Shown here in pieces: positions 6,147 through 11,743 of a DNA stretch of 16,023 nucleotides (positions within the stretch are counted from its first letter, which is position 1; every line of letters starts with the position of its first letter). The notes under the pieces are model-generated. The model had not been told where the DNA came from. It searched no databases and was given only the letters and a program-made list of their open reading frames with translations. The position numbers and the translations under genes were made by a program. This stretch comes from an uncultured Microcaldota archaeon. GTDB lineage: Archaea; Micrarchaeota; Micrarchaeia; Anstonellales; Anstonellaceae. The stretch covers positions 1-16,023 of the forward strand of contig CAIXYX010000107.1 in assembly GCA_903923795.1 (NCBI GenBank). Direction: 5' to 3'.

Positions 6147-6153
6147 TTTAAAT
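6147..6153 (+). promoter_or_regulatory. TATA box for fibrillarin gene
   Basis: TTTAAAT lies 24-30 nt before the ATG at 6177, matching a leaderless archaeal transcript. It supports 6177 as the start and excludes the longer frame that would run back through the tRNA. Confidence 0.5.
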
Positions 6154-6176
6154 CCTCTCACACCCCTATCCAAACC

Positions 6177-6854
6177 ATGTCCTCCCTCCATGAAATCTTC
6201 CCCGGCATCTTCCGCCTCGATGGCAAGTTAGCCACAAAGAATTTCGCCCCCGGCACAAGAGTCTATGGCGAGAAGCTTGAGCGCGTGAAGAACGTCGAAT
6301 ACCGCCAATGGGACCTCTACCGCTCCAAATTGGCCGGTGCCATAGCAAAAGGCCTCTCCGAGGTGCATATCGCCCCCGGCTCTCTGGTTCTATACCTCGG
6401 AGCCTCCACTGGCACCACTCCTTCTCATGTGAGCGACATAGTGGGGGAAGAGGGCGCGGTCTTTGCCGTGGAATTCGCCCAGCGCTCAATGCGTGATTTG
6501 CTCAACGTGTGCCAAAAAAGGCCCAACATGCTCCCCGTCTTCGGAGATGCCAGATTACCCGTTCATTACGCCGAGCACTTGCAGGGCAACAAGGTCGACG
6601 TGCTCTATCAAGACGTGGCGCAGCCAGACCAGGCCGAAATCTTGGTAAGAAACGCTAACATGTTCCTAAAAAAAGACGGCCACGCCATGCTGTGCATAAA
6701 GAGCCAGTCAATCGACGTCACGCAGGACCCGGCAGTGACATACAAGCAGACGATAAAAAAGCTCGAAGACGGCGGATTCGAAACATTGCAAACAATCCTC
6801 CTCGACCCCTATGACAAGGACCACATGTTCTGGTCGGGGAGAAAGAAAGATTAG
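6177..6854 (+). CDS. flpA: Fibrillarin-like rRNA/tRNA 2'-O-methyltransferase
   Basis: A 225-aa protein, the usual archaeal fibrillarin length. In the box C/D sRNP it is the SAM-dependent enzyme that 2'-O-methylates rRNA (and some tRNA) at sites chosen by guide RNAs, working with Nop5 and L7Ae. The N-terminal part has TRVYGEKL and EYRQWDLYRSKLA. The SAM site is LYLGASTGTTPSHVSD (LGASTG at 74-79) with the acidic VEFA (Glu99), followed by FGDAR, YQDVAQPDQ and CIKSQSIDVT; the C-terminus has LDPYDKDH. All are characteristic of the family. The frame is open back to 5973, but that extension would overlap the antisense tRNA. A TATA box at 6147 fixes the start at 6177. The common neighbour nop5 is not adjacent. 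Confidence 0.96.
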   Translation: MSSLHEIFPGIFRLDGKLATKNFAPGTRVYGEKLERVKNVEYRQWDLYRSKLAGAIAKGLSEVHIAPGSLVLYLGASTGTTPSHVSDIVGEEGAVFAVEFAQRSMRDLLNVCQKRPNMLPVFGDARLPVHYAEHLQGNKVDVLYQDVAQPDQAEILVRNANMFLKKDGHAMLCIKSQSIDVTQDPAVTYKQTIKKLEDGGFETLQTILLDPYDKDHMFWSGRKKD

Positions 6855-6907
6855 CTGATTTTGCATCTTTCATAAATCGTTTCTCTCTCTGTAACCTCTC
6901 GATTCTC

Positions 6908-6915
6908 TTTTTAAT
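6908..6915 (+). promoter_or_regulatory. TATA-like box for PEP synthase gene
   Basis: TTTTTAAT lies 47-54 nt before the ATG at 6962. Transcription would start near 6938, leaving a leader of about 25 nt that contains a G-rich GGGCGGGGTG just before the ATG and may serve as a ribosome-binding site. This makes the GTG at 6926 an unlikely start. Confidence 0.35.
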
Positions 6916-6961
6916 CCTTCCCGCCGTGAGCCGCACATCTGCAAACGGGCGGGGTGTGCGC

Positions 6962-9697
6962 ATGAAAAACGTCATGTGGTTCGAGGAGATAAACAAGTCG
7001 AATCTGGCCGAAGTGGGCGGCAAGGGGGCCAACTTGGGCGAGATGGCGGCTGCCAAATTCCCAGTCCCCCCAGGTTTCGTGGTCACTGCCGGCGCCTATT
7101 TCGAATTCATCCGCCTCAACAAAATCCACGACTTCATAAAAGACATGACGTTCGAGCTCGACACGGCGAACAATGACAAGCTCACAAGAGCATCTGAGAT
7201 GATAAAGGCGAGAATCTTGGGCGGTCAAATCCCCGCCGCCATGAGAAGCGACATCATCAAATCCTATAGAGAATTATGCAAACGCAGGGGCCATCCAGTC
7301 TATGTGGCCGTGCGCTCATCAGCAACCGCCGAAGATTTGCCCGAAGCCTCTTTCGCCGGCCAGCAATCCACCTTCCTCAATGTCAACGGCGATGCCGAAG
7401 TAGTGCAGGCAGTCAAGGAATGTTGGGCATCTCTTTTCGAGCCAAGATCAATCTTCTATAGAGTCAACAACCACTTCGACCACCTCAAAGTGGGCCTCGC
7501 CGCAGTGGTGCAGGAGATGGTGCAGTCAGAAGTGGCCGGAGTGATGTTCACAATCGACCCCGTAACGCAGGATTTGGGTGCAGTCTCGATTGAGGCTGCC
7601 TATGGTTTGGGCGAAGTCGTCGTGTCCGGCATGGTCACGCCGGACCACTACTCTGTGCGCAAGAGCAACTGGAATATCGAGGTGAAAGAAGTAGTGCGCC
7701 AGACATGGATGATAACGAAATCAGGCGAGACGAACGAGAAGAAGAACATCGTCCCCGAAAAGCAGGAGAACCAGAAGCTCACCGACAGTCAAATCATCGA
7801 GCTGGCGAAAATCGGCGCGAGCATCGAGGCGCACTACGGAAAACCCCAAGACACCGAATGGGCCATGGCCGACGGCACTCTTTTCATTGTGCAGGCAAGG
7901 CCTGTCACCACAATAAAGGGCCCGTCGCTCGAAACAATCAATTCGGGCAGATACCTCGAGATGATAAACAACAAATTCAGCGAGAATATTGCCTCGCCCG
8001 AATCGGCCCAGCCGCTCGACAGCGTGCCTGCCATGACCGCCTCGGCAGAGTCTGCCTATGCCCTGGCGAATCGGGCGCCAGCATCCACGCAGCTCTCGGT
8101 CCAAAAAGAAGCTCCTTCATATGTTCCGGTGAAAACCAATTATCAGCCGGCGCAGAGCGCCCCTTCTCCATCCCCGGAGTCTTCAGAGTCTTCCGGCGGT
8201 TCCGAACCCCTCTCTTCTTTGTCCGATCTTTCCAATCTATCCAGTCATTCAGGTGAAACCCCTATGTCGACCCCCAACTCCTCAAGCAATGCCCCGTCCG
8301 GCTCCGTATCGGGCCAGTCCGGTTCAGGCTCCGGCCAGATATTGCTCACCGGCCTCTCGGCCTCGCCCGGAGTCGGCAAGGGAAGGGTGCGAATAATTCC
8401 AACGCCAAAAGACATGAATCTGATGCAGCAGGGCGAAATTCTCGTCACCGAGATGACGACTCCCGACTTCGTGCCCGCAATGAAAAAAGCGGCCGGAATC
8501 ATCACAGACACCGGCGGGCGCACATGTCACGCAGCCATCGTCTCCCGCGAATTGGGCGTGCCCTGCATAGTCGGCACAAGGGAAGCCACACACAAACTAA
8601 AGGACGGTCAGTTCGTCACAGTCGATGCCGTGCGCGGCAAAGTCTATGACGGCGATGTCGAGATTGTCGGCGCGCCGAAACCCGCAAGCGAAGGCGGCTC
8701 TGCATCGGGCGGAAAATACGACCCCACCGCATTCGCCTCTGAAAGCTATGTGCCCACAGGCACCAAGATATACGTGAATTTGGCCGAAGTCGAATTGGCC
8801 GAGAAGACCTCGAAACTCCCGTGCGACGGTGTGGGTTTGCTCCGCGCCGAATTCATGATTGCGGCAATTGGCGAGCATCCGAAAAAGCTCATAAGAGAGG
8901 GCCGCCAGGCCGAATTCATCGACAAACTCGCCGAAGGCTTGCGCACATTCTCCTCGGCATTCTATCCCCGCCCTGTTGTCTACAGGGCGACCGACTTCAA
9001 GACAAACGAATACCGGAATCTGAAGGGCGGCGAGGAATTCGAGCCAAAAGAGGAGAACCCCATGATGGGCTATCGCGGCTGCGCAAGATATGTCTCCGAA
9101 CCCGAAGTGTTTGCCATGGAATTATCGGCAATAAAGAAAGTGCGCGACGAATATGGCATGAAAAATCTGTGGCTCATGATACCGTTTGTGCGCCGCATCG
9201 GCGAGTTGAGGGCAGTCAAGGATTTGCTCAAAGCAAACGGCATCCACCGCACGCGCGACTTCAAGCTCTGGATAATGTGCGAAGTGCCATCCACCGTGGT
9301 GCTCATAGATGAATTCTGCCAAGAGGGCATAGATGGCGTGTCGATTGGCTCGAATGACCTCACGCAGCTCACCTTGGGAATAGACCGCGACAACGGCACG
9401 CTGGCCGAAGGATTTGACGAGAGGAATGACGCAGTGCTCCGTTCAATCGAAAAGGTCGTCCGCTCATGTGCCAAGCACAATGTCACATGCAGCTTGTGCG
9501 GCCAAGCCCCGTCAGTCTATCCCGACTTTGCCGAAAAGCTTGTCGATTTCGGCATCACCTCCATCTCGGTCAATCCGGATGTGGTGGAGCGCACGAGGCG
9601 CCTCGTGGCCTCTGCCGAGCAGAAAGTCATGCTCAAGCGCCTCGCGCTTTTGCAGAAGACCGCCGAGACTGTGCATCCGGTGGACGGAAACGATTGA
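6962..9697 (+). CDS. ppsA: Phosphoenolpyruvate synthase (pyruvate, water dikinase) with long Ser-rich linker
   Basis: A 911-aa enzyme that converts pyruvate, ATP and water to PEP, AMP and phosphate, feeding gluconeogenesis in the cytoplasm. The N-terminal ATP-grasp domain has EVGGKGANLGEM, RSSATAEDLPEASFAGQQ and EWAMADGTLFIVQARPVT (to about residue 316). The swivelling phosphohistidine domain has LTGLSASPGVGKG and GGRTCHAAIVSRELG with the phospho-accepting His523. The C-terminal PEP/pyruvate barrel has GVGLLRAEFM, a GYRGCARY block, SIGSNDLTQLTLGIDRD and CSLCGQAPS with the catalytic Cys846. Family members are usually near 750-820 aa. The surplus is a roughly 140-residue linker (about 321-459) between the first two domains, rich in Ser, Pro and Gly, against about 25 residues in E. 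coli PpsA. The ATG at 6962 begins the conserved N-terminus. Confidence 0.95.
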   Translation: MKNVMWFEEINKSNLAEVGGKGANLGEMAAAKFPVPPGFVVTAGAYFEFIRLNKIHDFIKDMTFELDTANNDKLTRASEMIKARILGGQIPAAMRSDIIKSYRELCKRRGHPVYVAVRSSATAEDLPEASFAGQQSTFLNVNGDAEVVQAVKECWASLFEPRSIFYRVNNHFDHLKVGLAAVVQEMVQSEVAGVMFTIDPVTQDLGAVSIEAAYGLGEVVVSGMVTPDHYSVRKSNWNIEVKEVVRQTWMITKSGETNEKKNIVPEKQENQKLTDSQIIELAKIGASIEAHYGKPQDTEWAMADGTLFIVQARPVTTIKGPSLETINSGRYLEMINNKFSENIASPESAQPLDSVPAMTASAESAYALANRAPASTQLSVQKEAPSYVPVKTNYQPAQSAPSPSPESSESSGGSEPLSSLSDLSNLSSHSGETPMSTPNSSSNAPSGSVSGQSGSGSGQILLTGLSASPGVGKGRVRIIPTPKDMNLMQQGEILVTEMTTPDFVPAMKKAAGIITDTGGRTCHAAIVSRELGVPCIVGTREATHKLKDGQFVTVDAVRGKVYDGDVEIVGAPKPASEGGSASGGKYDPTAFASESYVPTGTKIYVNLAEVELAEKTSKLPCDGVGLLRAEFMIAAIGEHPKKLIREGRQAEFIDKLAEGLRTFSSAFYPRPVVYRATDFKTNEYRNLKGGEEFEPKEENPMMGYRGCARYVSEPEVFAMELSAIKKVRDEYGMKNLWLMIPFVRRIGELRAVKDLLKANGIHRTRDFKLWIMCEVPSTVVLIDEFCQEGIDGVSIGSNDLTQLTLGIDRDNGTLAEGFDERNDAVLRSIEKVVRSCAKHNVTCSLCGQAPSVYPDFAEKLVDFGITSISVNPDVVERTRRLVASAEQKVMLKRLALLQKTAETVHPVDGND

Positions 9698-9736
9698 GAG
9701 ACCAAATAAGCAGAATCGCGCCGACCGAGGCTTTCC

Positions 9737-10297
9737 ATGAGCGACCCCAAGATATTCATCCGACCCTCGCCGCAAGTGTTCTTCATACGCCAATACGGCA
9801 TGGCGGCTTTGGCAGCTCTCATCCTCGTCATCGGCGGCCTTTATTTGCTGCTCACGGCATCTGGGCCCGATTTCCAATTCCTGTCCGGCTCAATTCCGGT
9901 CATGCAGGTGGTGATTGGCCTGTGGGCTGTCGCCGTAATACTTGTCAGCATCGGCCTCATCCACACCAAAATGCATCAGCGCGTCTATCTCGCCCTCATG
10001 GAAGAGGAGCTGGTCTATGAGTTCGGCATCTTCAACCATCACACCATCACCGTGCCATTCCACATGATCACGGACTCACAGATATCAAATTCGTGGACCG
10101 ACCGCCTCTTGCACGTGTCCACCCTACAGGTCAACACTTCGGGCGGGCCGGGCTATGAGATATTGGCTGTCGATTTTCCGGCATCTGAAATCAAACGGCT
10201 GCACACCGAACTTTTGAAACTCATCAACGAGCTGCCCACCAGTTTGCCCGACAATCTGGCAAAAGAGGGCGGCTCGCCGAACGCCAAAAAGAAATAA
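9737..10297 (+). CDS. Membrane protein with bacterial-type PH domain (DUF304/bPH2 family)
   Basis: A 186-aa protein with two predicted membrane helices near the N-terminus (about 20-43, MAALAALILVIGGLYLLL; and about 54-77, VVIGLWAVAVILVSIGLI). A cytoplasmic domain follows with the pattern of the YdbS/YdbT-like PH family: a YLAL..EELVYEFGIFNHHTITVPFHMITDSQIS segment, then DRLLHVSTLQVNTSGG. The C-terminal tail is charged and ends in AKKK. The role of this family is not well defined; membrane-associated scaffolding is the usual guess. It starts 39 bp after the PEP synthase stop on the same strand and may be co-transcribed, although the two functions have no obvious link. It converges with AAA ATPase 2. 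Confidence 0.75.
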   Translation: MSDPKIFIRPSPQVFFIRQYGMAALAALILVIGGLYLLLTASGPDFQFLSGSIPVMQVVIGLWAVAVILVSIGLIHTKMHQRVYLALMEEELVYEFGIFNHHTITVPFHMITDSQISNSWTDRLLHVSTLQVNTSGGPGYEILAVDFPASEIKRLHTELLKLINELPTSLPDNLAKEGGSPNAKKK

Positions 10298-10317
10298 TTC
10301 GCGTGAAGAAGAAATAG

Positions 10318-10336
10318 GATTTTGATGTATTTTTGT
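10318..10336 (+). terminator. T-rich probable terminator of the ppsA/PH-domain transcript
   Basis: About 20 nt after the PH-domain gene stop come GATTTTGATG and TATTTTTG on the plus strand. Archaeal transcription commonly ends at such T-runs without a hairpin. On the minus strand the same intergenic region offers TTTTTT and TTTTT runs (10396 to 10384) just after the ATPase 2 stop. Confidence 0.35.
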
Positions 10337-10388
10337 AGTCACGAGAATACAGAATTGGCATGTTTTTGTATTCCTATCAATACAAAAA
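10327..10388 (-). repeat. Left terminal inverted repeat of the ATPase 2 unit
   Basis: The reverse complement of this stretch matches 11609-11670 at 46 of 62 positions without gaps. It contains two palindromes: 10363-10388 (TTTTTGTATT, 6-nt centre, AATACAAAAA, perfect 10-bp arms) and the weaker 10330-10355 (TTTTTGTAGTC, ACGA, GAATACAGAAT). Their starts are 33 bp apart. The copy next to the gene is the better conserved, 24 of 26 identical to its partner across the gene, including the asymmetric ATAGG core. Confidence 0.7.
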
Positions 10389-10396
10389 GTAAAAAA

Positions 10397-11578
10397 TCAG
10401 TACAAAAATCCGAAAAGATGGAGCGGAATCTTCTTTTCATCTCCGAGCGGGCTGTCGACTGCGGCATAATCCGGTTTTTGTTCCATTCCCTTAGAGGCGC
10501 CTCCCACCTCTATACGGAGGCCTTTCGCCAAGAAATCAGGGGTTTTCTCCCCCTGCATGGTCTTGAAATAACCCTCCACGTCGACATGGTTGACGAAGAA
10601 TTCCTCCCTCAACGATCCACGCAGAGGGGTAGGGCAGAAGAAATAGCGGAAAGGAACGGCGAGGTAGATTTTCGGTTCTTTGACTATGTCCCGCTTGGCC
10701 CTCGTGCAGGGGAGGACTACTTTGAGCAGGCCTGCCGCTTGAAGATCGCTCACGAGGCGGATGAGAAATGTCTTGGTCAAACCCAATTTGGCCGAGAGCG
10801 ACGAATAGCTCGCCTCGAAAGGCTGGGATGCAGCGATAAGATAAAGCAGTCTATACGCGTCGTTCTCGTATTTGATGTTGATGTCGCGCAGCGCGGCCAA
10901 ATCGGTGCTTACAATCTTTCGGACCGAATTCTCCAAAGCCTGGGCGAATCCTTCCGACGGATAGAGCATCCCGCCGGTGCGCATGTATTCGTCGATCTGC
11001 TCGAACGCCGTGATATATGGCGCATCTGTCCCCTTTTTTCCCTGCGCCAATACTTCCTCCCAATTCATAGGCTTGGCGTTGAATCCTTTCTTCATGTTCA
11101 GGAACTCCCTAAATGACGTCGGTTTGAGTTCGAAGATAAGCGCCCGGCGCGAGAGGTCGGCCGCAGACCGATGGACATTGAGGGCTGATGAGCCGGAGAA
11201 GAATATCCTTATCTGGTGCTCATCATAGGCGGTTTTGACATCGGTTTCCCAGTCTTCCCTGGCATGTATCTCGTCGATGAAGATATTCTCAAAGCCCCGT
11301 TTTCGGAGCGCATCGAGGATGTAATAGAGCCGGTGAGGCTTCAGAAACATCGCATCGGCCGAGAAATAGACGCTTTTCTCCATCTCCCTCGCCATCTGCA
11401 GCATCATCACGGTCTTGCCAACCCCCCTCAATCCCCGGACGCCGACATAGTATTGGGCATCCACTTTGGACACTTTGTCATAGAGGTATCTCTTCTGCTT
11501 GAACTGGGTAGCCCATGCCTTCATGGCATTCGAATTCACCTCGATTTTCTCAAGGACCGTGTTTTCAACTTCTTCCAT
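10397..11578 (-). CDS. AAA family ATPase with DUF4143-like C-terminus (second copy type)
   Basis: A 393-aa AAA_14-type ATPase. Walker A is GLRGVGKT (49-56), Walker B is IFIDE (Asp102, Glu103), then FFSGSSALN and FELKPTSFREFLNMKKG as in the family. A winged-helix-like region follows (SYSSLSAKLGLTKTFLIRLVSDLQAAGLL). The C-terminal nuclease-like domain reads TPDF (Asp348) ... IEVGG (Glu357). The Lys of the E-x-K triad is replaced by Gly, with a Lys four residues further on, a variant I recall in other DUF4143 proteins. It is clearly divergent from the ATPase at 4737. The TATA-like CTAATAAACC is at 11599-11608 (minus strand), 21-30 nt before the ATG, immediately next to the right inverted repeat, so binding there should affect its transcription. 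Its function is unknown. Confidence 0.88.
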   Translation of the reverse strand: MEEVENTVLEKIEVNSNAMKAWATQFKQKRYLYDKVSKVDAQYYVGVRGLRGVGKTVMMLQMAREMEKSVYFSADAMFLKPHRLYYILDALRKRGFENIFIDEIHAREDWETDVKTAYDEHQIRIFFSGSSALNVHRSAADLSRRALIFELKPTSFREFLNMKKGFNAKPMNWEEVLAQGKKGTDAPYITAFEQIDEYMRTGGMLYPSEGFAQALENSVRKIVSTDLAALRDINIKYENDAYRLLYLIAASQPFEASYSSLSAKLGLTKTFLIRLVSDLQAAGLLKVVLPCTRAKRDIVKEPKIYLAVPFRYFFCPTPLRGSLREEFFVNHVDVEGYFKTMQGEKTPDFLAKGLRIEVGGASKGMEQKPDYAAVDSPLGDEKKIPLHLFGFLY

Positions 11579-11598
11579 GTGTGTAATATGACTGGCAA

Positions 11599-11608
11599 GG
11601 TTTATTAG
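11599..11608 (-). promoter_or_regulatory. TATA-like box for AAA ATPase 2
   Basis: CTAATAAACC on the minus strand, 21-30 nt before the ATG at 11578. The perfectly placed palindrome at 11609-11634 touches its upstream edge, where TFB would bind, which suggests repression or activation through that palindrome. Confidence 0.4.
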
Positions 11609-11670
11609 TTTTTGTATTCATAGGAATACAGAAATATAGTGATTTTGTATTGGTGGGACTACGGAATAAC
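11609..11670 (+). repeat. Right terminal inverted repeat of the ATPase 2 unit
   Basis: Partner of 10327-10388. It contains the palindrome 11609-11634 (TTTTTGTATTC, ATAG, GAATACAGAAA; 10 of 11 arm positions pair) and a degenerate copy at 11642-11667 (TTTTGTATT ... GACTACGGAAT) exactly 33 bp further on. GACTAC in the outer copy is shared with the complement of the outer left copy, so both pairs correspond in inverted order. Confidence 0.7.
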
Positions 11671-11685
11671 TCGATATAGTGATTT
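11634..11685 (+). repeat. 12-bp direct repeat in the divergent promoter region
   Basis: ATATAGTGATTT occurs at 11634-11645 and again at 11674-11685, 40 bp apart, between the two divergent genes. The core TATAGTGAT is also present in the regulator's promoter near 3525-3533. AT-rich composition makes chance matches more likely, so the role is uncertain. Confidence 0.3.
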
Positions 11686-11712
11686 ATAACATATCTTTCC
11701 ATCAAAAGGAAC

Positions 11713-11729
11713 ATTTAAAAGCTTTAAAT
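11713..11729 (+). promoter_or_regulatory. TATA box within a small palindrome, for the repeat-protein gene
   Basis: ATTTAAA and TTTAAAT flank AGC. The left TTTAAA (11714-11719) lies 25-30 nt before the ATG at 11744, the expected place for a leaderless archaeal promoter. The symmetry may simply reflect two overlapping TATA-like sequences. Confidence 0.5.
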
Positions 11730-11743
11730 GGCCTAATCTAGCC

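Larger units (their letters stand above)
10327..11670. mobile_element. Possible mobile unit: single AAA ATPase gene inside terminal inverted repeats
   Basis: A 1344-bp unit in which one ATPase gene is enclosed by imperfect 62-bp inverted repeats. The gene uses nearly all of the interior: its stop is 9 bp from the left repeat and its start 30 bp from the right repeat. No transposase is present and I see no convincing target-site duplication outside the repeats. The alternative is that the repeats are operator and terminator sites rather than transposon ends. Core or house-keeping genes lie to the left. Confidence 0.35.

Noticed and set aside
5973..6176. 68-codon N-terminal extension of the fibrillarin frame
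   Set aside because: It runs through the antisense tRNA-Lys gene and encodes nothing fibrillarin-like; the TATA box at 6147 and the conserved N-terminus fix the start at 6177.
6926..6961. GTG start 12 codons upstream for PEP synthase
   Set aside because: The TATA-like box at 6908-6915 would start transcription after this GTG, and the family's conserved N-terminus begins at the ATG at 6962.
7721..8104. Minus-strand frames inside ppsA
   Set aside because: They are antisense shadows of a well-conserved coding sequence.
9466..10020. 184-codon plus-strand frame across the end of ppsA and start of the PH-domain gene
   Set aside because: It is in a different frame from both supported genes and has a His/Arg/Pro-rich composition typical of an out-of-frame shadow.
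10322..11116. 264-codon plus-strand frame opposite ATPase 2
   Set aside because: It is fully antisense to a gene with clear Walker motifs and encodes no recognisable domain.
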